A stretch of DNA of 64,000 nucleotides from JAOPZW01 sp963803375 (GTDB lineage Bacteria > Actinomycetota > Thermoleophilia > Solirubrobacterales > Solirubrobacteraceae). Positions within the stretch are counted from its first letter, which is position 1. Each line of letters begins with the position of its first letter. Location: contig CAWDMB010000005.1 in the NCBI GenBank assembly GCA_963803375.1, positions 124,001 through 188,000 on the forward strand, in the 5' to 3' direction. The notes beneath the pieces were generated by a model. The model was not told the DNA's origin. It did no database searches and saw only the letters and a program-made list of their open reading frames with translations. This document shows positions 25,769-38,273 of this stretch, one piece after another. Both the position numbers and the translations under genes were made by a program.

Positions 25769-26452
25769 ATGGCCCCCGATCGCATCTACCGGCACTTCTG
25801 CATGATGGCCCGAGCCCTCGAGGTGGTGGGCGAGCGCTGGTCGTTGCTGATCGTGCGCGACCTGTTGCTCGGACCCCGGCGGTTCACGGATCTCACCCGC
25901 ACCCTTAGCGAGATCACGCCGGCGCGGCTCACCGGCCGCCTTCGACAGCTCGAGGCCGCGGGCGTCGTCGTGCGGGAGCGATCCGCGGTCGGGCGTGAGG
26001 TCTGGTACGGGCTCACCGACGCGGGCTTCGACCTGGCGCCGGCCGTCGAGGCGCTCACGCTCTGGGGGATGCTGCACGCGCGCCGGCGACCGCTCTCGGG
26101 CGAACCCGTCAACCCGGTGCCGGTGATGCTCGGCACCAAGGTCTGGCTGACCAGCCAGGGTGTCCCGCCCGGCGATCCGGTCAGTTGGGTCTGGGCCTTT
26201 CCGCAGGCCGACTGCTACACGCTTCGGTTCGATGACGCAGCGTGGACGCTGGCCCGCGCCCCAGCGCAGAACGCCGCCGTCAAGGTCGCGGCGACCCCTG
26301 ATGCCTGGGCTCGCTTCCTGACCACCCCACGCGCAGCGCGCCGCCTCCCGCGAAAGGGCATCAAGCTCGAGGCGTCACGCACCGAAGCTACGAGGTTCGC
26401 CAGGGCCTTTCGCGCCAAGCTCGCTGCCCAGAGGGCGCGCCCCGCCCGATAG
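25769..26452 (+). CDS. HxlR-family transcriptional regulator with C-terminal SCP2-like domain
   Basis: 227 aa. The N-terminal HxlR winged helix has FCMMARALEVVGERWSLLIVRDLLLGPRRFTDLTRTLSEITPARLTGRLRQLEAAGVVVRE, about residues 10-72. From about residue 120 a second domain resembles the sterol-carrier (SCP2-like) extension seen in some actinobacterial members and may bind a hydrophobic ligand. The gene converges on a frameshifted MFS pump. An operator-like double palindrome lies directly upstream. Confidence 0.88.
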   Translation: MAPDRIYRHFCMMARALEVVGERWSLLIVRDLLLGPRRFTDLTRTLSEITPARLTGRLRQLEAAGVVVRERSAVGREVWYGLTDAGFDLAPAVEALTLWGMLHARRRPLSGEPVNPVPVMLGTKVWLTSQGVPPGDPVSWVWAFPQADCYTLRFDDAAWTLARAPAQNAAVKVAATPDAWARFLTTPRAARRLPRKGIKLEASRTEATRFARAFRAKLAAQRARPAR

Positions 26453-26495
26453 CAGGCTCATTCGAGCGGCGCAGATCCGCCCGCCGCGCGCGCGG

Positions 26496-28027
26496 CTACG
26501 CGGCCTCGAGCACCTCGCGACCGGGCTGTGGCGGCTGGGCCGGGATCAGCACAAGGGCCATCAATGCCCCCGCGACGGCGACGCCAGCAGCGACGATGCA
26601 GGCCGCGGCGAACCCGTCGAAGAACGCGCTCGAGGCGGCGTCGTGCAGCGCGCGCGCAAGGCTTGTGTGACCGGTGGCATCGAGCCGGGCGACAGCCCCG
26701 AGGGCGCCGCCCACGGATCGGTGGGCGGGACCCGCCGCCACCGCCGGCAGATGGACGGACAGCGCGGTATCGAGGCGGCTGCTGTAGAGCGACCCGTAGA
26801 TGCTGCCGATCACGGCAACGCCGAGCGTCGCGCCGAGGATGCGCGTGGCGTCGTTGATCGCCGAACCGACGCCCGCCTTGGCGCTTGGCACGGCGCCCAT
26901 GATGGACTCGGTCGCCGGCGCGCTCGTCATGCCGATGCCCGAGCCGATGAGGACCATCTGGCCGGCGTCGTGAGATAGCTGGTGCTCGCCGAGGCCGAGG
27001 ACGTCCACGCGAGCCCCGCCGCGAGCGACACCAGCCCGCCCGTCACGACGAGCTTCGTGCCGGCGTGTACCGCGACGCGCGTTCCGACGACGGAGGTGAT
27101 GCCGACCAGAGTGGCCACCGGCAGCAGGCGGACCCCGGTCGACAGCGGCCCGTAGCCCTTGAGGAACTGGAAGTAGAGCGTGATGACGAAGATGAATCCC
27201 ATCAGCGAGAAGAAGGTGATCGTCACCGCGGCGCTCGCGGCGCTGAAGCGCAGGTTCCGAAACAGCGCGACGTCGATCAACGGGGCGTGCGCGCTGCGTT
27301 CCCATGCGATGAAGGCGACGAGCAGCGCGGCCGCCCCCGCGAACCCCCCGACGCTGCGCGCCGCCGACCAGCCGTGGTTCGGCGCTTCGATGATCGTGTA
27401 GATCAGGAGCGCCATCGCGCCAGTCGACAGGCCGAGCCCCGCTCGGTCGGCCCGGGGCGCCTCCGGATCGCGCGAGGTCGGCACGGCCAGGCCGACGAGC
27501 ACGGCCCCGAGCGCGGCGATCGGAGCGAGGGCGAAGAAGACGCTCGACCACGAGAAGTGCTCGAGCAGCCAGCCGCCGACGATCGGGCCGACAGCGATGC
27601 CGACGCCCGTCGTCGCGCCCCACAGGCCGATGGCGCGTGCGCGTTCTCCCCGCTCGGTGAAGACGTTGGTGAGCAACGAGAGCGTGGCCGGGAAGATGAG
27701 CGCGGCGCCGAGGCCCATCACCGCGCGCGCCGCGATCAGCTCGCCGGGACTGTTGCCGAAGCCGCCGGCCAACGTCCCCGAGGCGAACACGGCCAGGCCG
27801 GCGAGCAGCACACCCTTGCGCCCGCGACGGTCGCCGAGGTTCCCGCAGGCCAGGACGAGGGCGGCGAAGATCAGGTTGTAGGCGTCGACGATCCACTCCA
27901 GCTGGGTCGTGGACGCGTGCAGCTCGCGCACGAGCGTCGGCAGCGCCACGTTGACGATCGTCGTGTCGAGGTTGATCACGAACGCCGCCAGCAGCAGCGA
28001 AACGAGGATGATTGGCTTGCGTTGCAC
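26496..28027 (-). pseudogene. DHA2-type MFS drug transporter, frameshifted
   Basis: From GTG 28027 the protein opens MQRKPIILVSLLLAAFVINLDTTIVNVALPTL and runs well to LVSLAAGLAWTSSASASTSYLT. The frame then breaks near 26966-26971, and the rest of the pump continues in another frame (AGQMVLIGSGIGMTSAPATESIMGAVPSAKAGVGSAINDATRILG ...) to 26496. One missing base explains it. Joined, the product would be about 509 aa with 14 helices, an EmrB/QacA-like proton-driven exporter with GDRRGRK. Either a real lesion or a sequencing error is possible. Confidence 0.8.
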
Positions 28028-28043
28028 GGCCGACCAGGCTCTG

Positions 28044-28065
28044 GCTATCGTATCGATACTATCGA
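28044..28065 (-). promoter_or_regulatory. AT-rich palindrome upstream of the MFS gene
   Basis: A perfect decamer GTATCGATAC (28050-28059) is flanked by CTATC/TATCG half-sites, about 22 bases before the GTG start. It stands out in GC-rich DNA and looks like a TetR-type operator, but no TetR gene is adjacent. Confidence 0.45.
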
Positions 28066-28251
28066 CTCGCTAGCCAAGGGGCGCGGTCAAAGAGGCGCGC
28101 GCGCCGCCGCCCAACCGCTCGGGCATCGGCGGCGCGCCGAAACCATCGGCGCGCCGGCGGTCGCCGGCGAGGATGTGAGACCGGATCGGCGAGCGGGCGT
28201 TCTAGCGTCAGCCGGACACGCGAGCGATCGTACGCCGCGCGCCGGGCGGCG

Positions 28252-29016
28252 TCACGCCGACCAGCGCCTCCCGGCGAGCTGCCGGCGGCGCCGCCGACGC
28301 GCGACGACCAGCCGCTGGACGTCGATGTCGAGGCGCCGTGCAAGCGCCTCGAGCACGTCGTCGGCGCCCACGCCGAGGCGCTTGAGGATCTCGACCGCGA
28401 GCGCGTCGGGCACGGCGATGATGCCGGCGAGCAGGTGCTCGGTGTTGGTCACGCGGTGCCCGAGCCCTTCCGCGATCCGCCGACTGTGCTCGATCGCCTG
28501 CTTGAGGCGCGGCTGAACGCCGAGTGCGTCGTAACGGCGTGGCTCGCCCAGCGCGGCGACGCATTCCTGGGCGAGGATGCCTTCGCGGGTAACTCCGAGG
28601 TCGTCGAGCACGTGCGCGGCGAGACCGTCCTCGACGACCACCAGACCCAGCAGCGCGTGCTCGGTGCCGACGTAGTTGTGGCCGAGCTCGCGCGCCTGCT
28701 CGCCGGCGTGCTCGAGCGCGCCACGCGCAGCCGGCGTCCAGCGCCCCGGCCACGCGCCGGGCTCGGTCTCGGCTGGCCCGTAGCGCTTCTGGGCCGCCTG
28801 CTTGCTGGTGCCAAACAGCGCCCCGATCTCGCTCCACGACAGGCCCGCGGCGCGCGCCTCGGAGACGAAACGCTCGACCAGCGCGTCGGCGCTGTCGGTG
28901 AGCTCGCGGCTGAGCGCGATCGCGGCGCGCAGCCGCGAGTCTGCCGATCCCGCTGGCGCGCGCGCGTGCACCAGCGCGGCGCACTGCTCGACTGTCGGCG
29001 GGTGATCGTGCTCCAC
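28252..29016 (-). CDS. Clp_N-domain protein with N-terminal helix-turn-helix
   Basis: 254 aa from GTG 29016; an in-frame ATG at 29028 overlaps the promoter's -10 and cannot be in the transcript from that promoter. Residues about 50-75 (LVERFVSEARAAGLSWSEIGALFGTSKQAAQKRYG) look like a helix-turn-helix. The second half is a double Clp_N repeat: TPAARGALEHAGEQARELGHNYVGTEHALLGLV and LKQAIEHSRRIAEGLGHRVTNTEHLLAGII. There is no AAA+ ATPase domain, so it is not a ClpC/ClpB chaperone. It is probably a DNA-binding regulator or adaptor. The Arg-rich tail is RRRRRRQLAGRR. Confidence 0.8.
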   Translation of the reverse strand: MEHDHPPTVEQCAALVHARAPAGSADSRLRAAIALSRELTDSADALVERFVSEARAAGLSWSEIGALFGTSKQAAQKRYGPAETEPGAWPGRWTPAARGALEHAGEQARELGHNYVGTEHALLGLVVVEDGLAAHVLDDLGVTREGILAQECVAALGEPRRYDALGVQPRLKQAIEHSRRIAEGLGHRVTNTEHLLAGIIAVPDALAVEILKRLGVGADDVLEALARRLDIDVQRLVVARRRRRRQLAGRRWSA

Positions 29017-29024
29017 GGTCGTCA

Positions 29025-29053
29025 ACATTAGGTTGACGCCAAATTGGTGTCAA
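29025..29053 (-). promoter_or_regulatory. Promoter with overlapping palindromic operator of the Clp_N/HTH gene
   Basis: On the minus strand TTGACA (29048-29053) and TAATGT (29025-29030) are 17 bases apart, close to consensus. The interval 29033-29053 is a 21-bp inverted repeat (TTGAC-n-CCAA / TTGG-n-GTCAA) with one mismatched pair, covering the -35 and spacer. Predicted transcription starts at about 29018-29016, so the mRNA would begin at or within two bases of GTG 29016, that is, leaderless. Confidence 0.65.
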
Positions 29054-29411
29054 GGCCACGGCGGTGCGCCAGCCGGCTACGGACCTGTTCAGCCGTGGGC
29101 CGGCAGGTCGTCGCGGCGCACCATGGCGAGAAGGCGCCGGTGGTGTGACAGCGACACATGTTGGCCGGGGCGATCGCCCGGGTAATCGCAGCCCACGCGA
29201 CGAGAGGGTCCCGAACGAAAACCTGGTCATGCCGCAGCACACGGGGCCCACGATCCGAGTCCCCCAAGGCGCGGACATGAGGGGCAGCGGATCGCCACCT
29301 GCGGATCCGGTTGCTGTGCCAGCATCGGCGGTGAAAGCAACGATGAGCGATGGAGCTGATGCGCCTTCACGATGACCGGATCGCGTTCGGCGGCGGCGCG
29401 GGGTCGTGGCG
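29054..29411. other. Intergenic stretch without recognised gene
   Basis: Divergent region between the Clp_N/HTH gene and the PPOX gene. Short open frames on both strands are Arg/Pro/Ser-rich with no recognisable motif, and base use is more mixed than in neighbouring genes. The promoter for the Clp_N gene lies just outside its left end. Nothing else is seen. Confidence 0.4.
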
Positions 29412-29789
29412 ATGAGCGTCTTCACCGAGGTCGAGCTTCGGTACCTGACCGGCGGGCGGCAGCTGGGACGGATCGCGACGGTCGGCGCCGACGGGACGCC
29501 GCACGTGGTTCCGGTCGGATGGATCTACAACGCGGCACGCGACACGATCGACGTCGGGGGCCACGAGCTGGAGCGGTCGAAGAAGTTCCGCGACGTGGCC
29601 CGCACCGGGCGAGCCGCGATCGTGATCGACGATCTGGAGAGCACGGACCCGTGGCGTCCGCGGGCGATCGAGGTCCGCGGGCGGGCCGAGGCGATCGCCC
29701 TGCCTACGCCGCTGATCCAGATCTATCCGGAGCGGATCATCAGCTGGGGGCTCGAACAGGGCCGCAGCGCGCGCACGGTGGCGAGGTAG
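29412..29789 (+). CDS. PPOX-class (F420-dependent type) flavin/F420 split-barrel protein
   Basis: 125 aa from ATG 29412. The split-barrel pattern is clear: ELRYLTGGRQLGRIATVGADGTPHVVPVGWIYNAARDTIDVGG, then SKKFRDVARTGRAAIVIDDLESTDPWRPRAIEVRGRAEAI. This matches the family of PPOX-class F420-dependent enzymes that bind F420 or FMN. The physiological substrate is unknown. There is no strong ribosome site. Nothing links it to neighbours. Confidence 0.85.
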   Translation: MSVFTEVELRYLTGGRQLGRIATVGADGTPHVVPVGWIYNAARDTIDVGGHELERSKKFRDVARTGRAAIVIDDLESTDPWRPRAIEVRGRAEAIALPTPLIQIYPERIISWGLEQGRSARTVAR

Positions 29790-30115
29790 CACCACGCTCG
29801 GCGATCTCCGTCGCGGTTCCGTCGAGGTGGTCGCACAGACCCCCGCGAGGCCCCGCAGAATCCGACGCCGGCCGCCGCGAGGTGGGAGCGACGCAGCGGT
29901 AAATCGCGAGCGCCTGGCGACGAAGACGGCGAGCGCGTGTGCCATCGCCCGGTTCGTCGCGGCCGACAGGGCCAACCGAGACACCGTGGCGCGCGGGCGG
30001 GATGCCGCGACGGGGCCGGGCGCGGCCACGCTCGTGGATCGCGGGCCTGGGGGTGCGACGCCGCCCGTGCACGCGCTCGGGTGGGACACACCACGATTGT
30101 GATGCACTGGTGTCT
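29790..30115. other. Intergenic stretch before lhr, no recognised gene
   Basis: 326 bases between the PPOX gene and the lhr start. The lhr frame is open through part of it, but the translation is Arg/Pro/Gly-rich and unlike any helicase N-terminus. No tRNA or hairpin is evident. Confidence 0.35.
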
Positions 30116-34285
<4,170 letters not shown>

Positions 34286-34297
34286 TCGCCGGCGTTC

Positions 34298-34450
34298 GGC
34301 ATCTACCTCCGCGACCCGCGCGCGCCGATCGCCGCGCCCACGGGATCGTCGTCGTGACCCTGGCCGGCGACGGCATCGCCCATCACGCGCTTCGGCGCCA
34401 CCAGTCCGCTTCGCCCGCTTCGGGCTGCCGCGCAGCCTCGATCCCTGGCG
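34298..34450 (+). pseudogene. Decayed C-terminal end of an ECF sigma factor
   Basis: Immediately after lhr, three frames together spell AFGIYLRDPRAPIA, AHGIVVVTLAGDGIAH, ITRFGATS and FARFGLPRSL. This is the usual order at the end of SnoaL-tailed ECF sigma factors (a GxYxxD, then VLTLxGDRIAxITRF, then FPRFGLPRTL). At least two frame breaks separate the pieces, and no sigma-2 or sigma-4 region remains. It is therefore a remnant, distinct in sequence from the intact ECF gene at 36722. Confidence 0.6.
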
Positions 34451-34616
34451 CGGCGCCGCGGCGCTCGCCTACCGCGCCGGGTTCGGGCCCGAGGTCGCCG
34501 CGCCTGGTTCACGTAGCGATGGATTCCGGCTCCTCGGCGCCTCTCTATTCGAAACGACGCAATTCGAGAGGAGTCGGCGATGGATGCCAGGGCGAGAGCA
34601 ATGACGCGGTGGGTCC

Positions 34617-35996
34617 GTGATCCTCACGGGCATCGGTTCGCTGATGGCGGCGCTCGACACGCTGGTCGTGGCGACCGCGCTCAGCAAGATCCGGTTGGAC
34701 CTCCACGCTTCGGTCGAGCAGCTGGAGTGGACGGTCAACGCCTACAACCTCAGCTTCGCCGTGCTGCTGATCACGGCGGCGGCGCTCGGCGACCGCTTCG
34801 GGCGGCGCCGGCTCTTCGCCGCGGGCCTCGGGTTGTTCGCGGCGGCCTCGGCCGTGAGCGCAGTGGCCCCGAACGTCGGCTGGCTGATCGGCGCGCGTGC
34901 CGTGCAGGGGGCCGGGTCGGCTCTGATCATGCCGCTGGGCCTCGCGCTGCTGAGCTCGGCGTTCCCGCCCGAGAAGCGCGGCGCCTCGATCGGGATGTTC
35001 AGCGCGATTACCGGCCTGGCAGTCGCCAGCGGGCCGCTGGTCGGCGGCGCGGTGGTCCAGGGGATCAGCTGGCAGTGGATCTTCTGGGTGAACGTGCCGA
35101 TCGCCGTGGTCTCGATCCCGCTCGTGCTCACCAAGATGAAGGAGAGCTACGGCCCGGACACGAGCCTTGACCTGTGCGGCCTCGCGCTGGTCACGAGCGG
35201 CGCCCTGGGCATCGTCTGGGCGCTGATGCGGGGCAACCAGGTCGGCTGGACGAGCATCGAGACGCTCGCGTCGATGGCGGTCGGAGCGCTGCTGGCGGTC
35301 GCGTTCGTGGGCTGGGAGCGGCGCGCTCGCGAGCCGATGCTGCCGATCGAGTTCTTCCGCTCGCGCAGCTTCTCGGCCGGCAACGCGGCGATCTTCTTCA
35401 CGTTCGCCTCGCTGTTCGGGGCCGTGTTCTTCTACGCCCAGCTGCTTCAAGTCGGCCTCGGCTACGGTCCGCTCGGCACCGGCCTGCGGCTGCTGCCGTG
35501 GACGGCGACGTTCATCACGGTCGCCCCGATCGCGGGCGCGCTCAGCGACCGCATCGGCGAGCGACCCCTGATGGTCGCCGGGCTCTCGCTGCAGGCGGCC
35601 GGCATGGCGTGGCTGGCGCTGATCGCCGAGCCCGGCATGCCCTACTCGCACATGCTGGCCCCACTCATCGTCGCCGGCGTCGGCATCTCGATGGCGATCC
35701 CATCGGCGCAGAACTCGGTGGTCGGCGGGGTCGGGGACGACGCGATCGGCAAGGCGGCCGGAGCCAACAGCATGATGCGCGAGCTCGGCGGCGTGTTCGG
35801 CGTCGCGACCGTTGTCGCGGTGTTCGCCGCGACCGGCGGCTACGCCTCCGCGGCGACGTTCACGGACGGCTTCGGCCCCGCGATCGGTCTCGCGGCCGCG
35901 CTGGCCCTTGCCGGCGCGATCGCCGGCCTGGCGCTGCCCGGCCGCCGGCCGGCGGCGCGCATGACCGCAGTTCCGGCCCTGGACACCCCGGGCTGA
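34617..35996 (+). CDS. DHA2-type MFS drug transporter, N-terminus probably frameshifted
   Basis: 459 aa as an open frame from GTG 34617 with 14 predicted helices: SLMAALDTLVVATALSKIRLDL, GDRFGRRRLFAAGL, GARAVQGAGSALIMPLGLALL. The natural start appears to be ATG 34580 with a GAGAGGAG site: MDARARAMTRWV, after which one extra base near 34615-34616 shifts into ILTGIGSLMAALDT. Removing it gives a continuous MDARARAMTRWVVILTG opening. It is a proton-driven multidrug exporter by family and heads an operon with ABM-like, VOC and ECF-sigma genes. Confidence 0.85.
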   Translation: MILTGIGSLMAALDTLVVATALSKIRLDLHASVEQLEWTVNAYNLSFAVLLITAAALGDRFGRRRLFAAGLGLFAAASAVSAVAPNVGWLIGARAVQGAGSALIMPLGLALLSSAFPPEKRGASIGMFSAITGLAVASGPLVGGAVVQGISWQWIFWVNVPIAVVSIPLVLTKMKESYGPDTSLDLCGLALVTSGALGIVWALMRGNQVGWTSIETLASMAVGALLAVAFVGWERRAREPMLPIEFFRSRSFSAGNAAIFFTFASLFGAVFFYAQLLQVGLGYGPLGTGLRLLPWTATFITVAPIAGALSDRIGERPLMVAGLSLQAAGMAWLALIAEPGMPYSHMLAPLIVAGVGISMAIPSAQNSVVGGVGDDAIGKAAGANSMMRELGGVFGVATVVAVFAATGGYASAATFTDGFGPAIGLAAALALAGAIAGLALPGRRPAARMTAVPALDTPG

Positions 35997-36024
35997 CAAG
36001 ACCACGACACACTGGAGATCAGAA

Positions 36025-36324
36025 ATGCATCAGGTGATGGTTCGATACACGGTCAAGCCGGATCGGGTCGACGAGAACGAGCGGCTGGTCCGGGCCGTGT
36101 ATGACGAGCTCTCGCGCACCCAGCCCGATGGCTACCAGTACTCGACCTACCGGCTGGACGACGGCGTCACGTTCGTCCACGTCTCGAGGAGCGAGAGCGG
36201 GCGCGGGCCGCTCCCCGAGCTCGAGGCCTTCCAGCGCTTCCAGGAGAACATCGGCGAGCGTTGCGAAGAGGCGCCGGTCGTCACAGACATCGAGACGATC
36301 GGCTCGTACAGGAGCACACGATGA
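36025..36324 (+). CDS. Small ABM-like/dimeric alpha-beta barrel protein
   Basis: 99 aa with a GGAG site 7 bases before ATG. The pattern MHQVMVRYTVKPDRVDENERLVRAVYDELSRTQPDGYQYSTYRLDDGVTFVHVSRS fits a ferredoxin-like (antibiotic-biosynthesis-monooxygenase-like) fold; catalytic residues cannot be assigned. Its stop overlaps the next gene's ATG (ATGA). It is co-transcribed with an MFS pump, a VOC protein and an ECF sigma factor. Confidence 0.65.
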   Translation: MHQVMVRYTVKPDRVDENERLVRAVYDELSRTQPDGYQYSTYRLDDGVTFVHVSRSESGRGPLPELEAFQRFQENIGERCEEAPVVTDIETIGSYRSTR

Positions 36325-36725
36325 GCGCCAACGGGCTCAGCGATCAGGAGGGGGCCGGCGTTCGCGCCGGCCCCCGGGCCGTCGTGCACCTCGAGCTGCA
36401 CACTCGCGATCTCGCGGTCGCCAGCGACTTCTACGTCCGCCTCCTGCACTGGCAGCCGGAGCGGATCGCCACCAAGCACGGCTCCTACGTCGCGCTCGGG
36501 CTCGGCGGAGAGATCGGCGGAGGCGTCGTCGAATGCTCGACCGAGCAGCCGGTGTGGCTCCCCTACGTCGAGGTCGACCGGATCGACCTGGTCACCGACA
36601 GCGCGCGCACGCTCGGCGCGTCGGTCCTGCTGGAGCCCCGCGAGGGGCCGGCCGGCTGGCGCAGCGTCATCACCTGCGCCGACGGCTCGCAGGTCGCGCT
36701 GTGGCAGCCGAAGGATCCGCGATGA
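36321..36725 (+). CDS. VOC (glyoxalase/bleomycin-resistance) family protein
   Basis: 134 aa from ATG 36321. VVHLELHTRDLAVASDFYVRLLHWQPERIATKHGSYVALGLGGEIGGGVVE and the C-terminal block VLLEPREGPAGWRSVITCADGSQVALWQPK are the two beta-alpha-beta-beta-beta halves of a VOC fold. His in VHLEL and Glu in VVEC could be metal ligands. The substrate is unknown. It is coupled on both sides by ATGA overlaps, to the ABM-like gene and to the sigma factor. Confidence 0.82.
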   Translation: MSANGLSDQEGAGVRAGPRAVVHLELHTRDLAVASDFYVRLLHWQPERIATKHGSYVALGLGGEIGGGVVECSTEQPVWLPYVEVDRIDLVTDSARTLGASVLLEPREGPAGWRSVITCADGSQVALWQPKDPR

Positions 36726-37732
36726 ACGAGCAACAGGTGCTCGCGGCCGCCCGGGACGGCGACGAAGACGCGTTCGCTCGCCTGATCGGGCCCTACCGAC
36801 GCGAGCTGCACGCGCACTGCTACCGGATGCTCGGCTCGGCGGCCGATGCCGAGGACGCGCTGCAGGACGCACTCCTCGGAGCGTGGCGCGGGCTACCGCG
36901 ATTCGAGGGGCGCAGCACGCTGCGTACCTGGCTGTACACGATCACGACCAACGCATGCTTGCGCGCGATCGCGCGGCGACCGAAGCGCGTGCTCCCGATC
37001 GACTACGGCCCGCCCTCCGACCCGCACGACCGGCCGGCCGAACCGCTCGTCGAGTCGGTCTGGATCGAGCCGTTCCCGGACACCCTCATCGAGGACGCGG
37101 CGACACCCGACGCCCGCTACGAGCAGCGCGAAGGCGTGGAGCTCGCGTTCGTCGCCGCGCTCCAGCACCTGCCGGCGCGCCAGCGCGCGGTCCTGATCCT
37201 GCGCGACGTGCTCGGGTTCTCGGCCCGCGAGACGGCCGACGCGCTCGACACCACGCCGGTCTCGATCGACAGCGCGCTGCAACGCGCGCACAAGGCGGTC
37301 GACGCGCGTCTGCCCGAGCGCAGCCAGCAGGCGACGCTGCGCTCGCTCGACAACGACGACCTGCGCCAAGTGATCGAGGGCTTCGTCGAGGCGTGGGAGC
37401 GGGCCGACGTCGACGCCGTCGTCGCGATGCTCGCCCACGACGCGGTGCTCGCGATGCCCCCACACCCGACCTGGTTCGCCGGGCGCGATGCGGTCGGCGC
37501 CTTCCTGGCGGCCCGTCCGCTCGCGCCGGGAGCTCGCGCCCGCCTCGTGCCGACGCGCGCCAACGGGCAGGTGGCGTTCGGCCACTACAGCTGGGACGAC
37601 GAGGCGAACGCGTTCATGCCCCACGCGATCACGATCCTGTCGCTGCGCGAGGCGCAGATCGCGGAGCTCACGATCTTCAAGAGCGCCGAGGCGTTCGCGG
37701 GGTTCGCCCTGCCCGAGAGGGTCGAGGCGTGA
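36722..37732 (+). CDS. ECF sigma factor with SnoaL-like C-terminal domain
   Basis: 336 aa. Region 2: FARLIGPYRRELHAHCYRMLGSAADAEDALQDALLGAWRGLPRFEGRSTLRTWLYTITTNACLRAI (about 18-83). Region 4: LQHLPARQRAVLILRDVLGFSARETADALDTTPVSIDSALQRAHKAV (about 143-190). The C-terminal SnoaL-like domain (VEAWERADVDAVVAMLAHDAVLAMPPHPTWFAGRDAVGAFL) is fused as in SigJ/ECF41-like groups, where it tunes activity without a separate anti-sigma factor; none is encoded nearby. It closes the MFS-ABM-VOC operon. Confidence 0.92.
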   Translation: MNEQQVLAAARDGDEDAFARLIGPYRRELHAHCYRMLGSAADAEDALQDALLGAWRGLPRFEGRSTLRTWLYTITTNACLRAIARRPKRVLPIDYGPPSDPHDRPAEPLVESVWIEPFPDTLIEDAATPDARYEQREGVELAFVAALQHLPARQRAVLILRDVLGFSARETADALDTTPVSIDSALQRAHKAVDARLPERSQQATLRSLDNDDLRQVIEGFVEAWERADVDAVVAMLAHDAVLAMPPHPTWFAGRDAVGAFLAARPLAPGARARLVPTRANGQVAFGHYSWDDEANAFMPHAITILSLREAQIAELTIFKSAEAFAGFALPERVEA

Positions 37733-37850
37733 CGCTCAGCGCACGGTCAGCCGCGCGTGCATCTCACCCGAGGGCGCGGTCATCGGCGCGGCCGTGCCGG
37801 TCGGCGACGCGTGTTCACTGCCACCGCAATGGGCGTGACGTCGGGGACCA

Positions 37851-37860
37851 CCCCTAGGGG
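37851..37860. promoter_or_regulatory. CCCCTAGGGG palindrome upstream of pspC gene
   Basis: A perfect 10-bp palindrome 123 bases before the lone pspC gene. It matches the CCCCTAGGGA motif before the PspC/LiaF operon at 12367. It is a candidate shared regulator site. Confidence 0.4.
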
Positions 37861-37983
37861 ACGCGCGCCGGGTAGCCCCCGGCCTCCCACCGGTTGTCCC
37901 GGCTGGGCGGCGACGCGCTCGGCGGCGATCCTGGTCGTACGCACACGAACCCGGGGCCGACCCGGAGAAGAGAGAAGACAGCC

Positions 37984-38262
37984 ATGGCCGTTGCCACCCA
38001 CCCGCAGGTCGATGTCCACGAGCCTTCGCTCGCCGGCGCGCGAGCATGGTTCGCGCAGCGGGGCCTCTCGCGTCCGCGCGAGGGCCGCGTTCTGGCCGGA
38101 GTCTGCGCCGGCTTCGCCCGGCGCTACGAGATCAACCCGCTCGTCGCGCGAGTGCTCGGCATCGCCACCGTCGTGGTGCTGAGCCCGCTCGTGTACGTCG
38201 GGGCCTGGATCCTGATGCCGATCGACGCCGACGTCGCGCCGCCCGCCGCGAGCTCCCCCTAG
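37984..38262 (+). CDS. pspC: Short PspC-domain membrane protein
   Basis: 92 aa from ATG 37984, with a purine-rich GAGAAGAGAGAAG leader. The PspC block is RPREGRVLAGVCAGFARRYEINPLVARVLGIATVVVLSPLVYVGAWILMPID, one to two hydrophobic segments. It is much shorter than the two PspC fusions at 12422 and 13759 but shares their core. It is likely an envelope-stress membrane protein and is followed 11 bases later by a PAP2 phosphatase. Confidence 0.85.
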   Translation: MAVATHPQVDVHEPSLAGARAWFAQRGLSRPREGRVLAGVCAGFARRYEINPLVARVLGIATVVVLSPLVYVGAWILMPIDADVAPPAASSP

Positions 38263-38273
38263 GATCGCGGGCC

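Noticed and set aside
27065..28516. 483-aa plus-strand frame opposite the MFS gene
   Set aside because: It is antisense, charged and without motifs; the minus strand encodes a clear transporter.
29028..29267. 79-aa minus-strand frame upstream of the Clp_N gene
   Set aside because: It ends inside the Clp_N promoter and has no recognisable feature.
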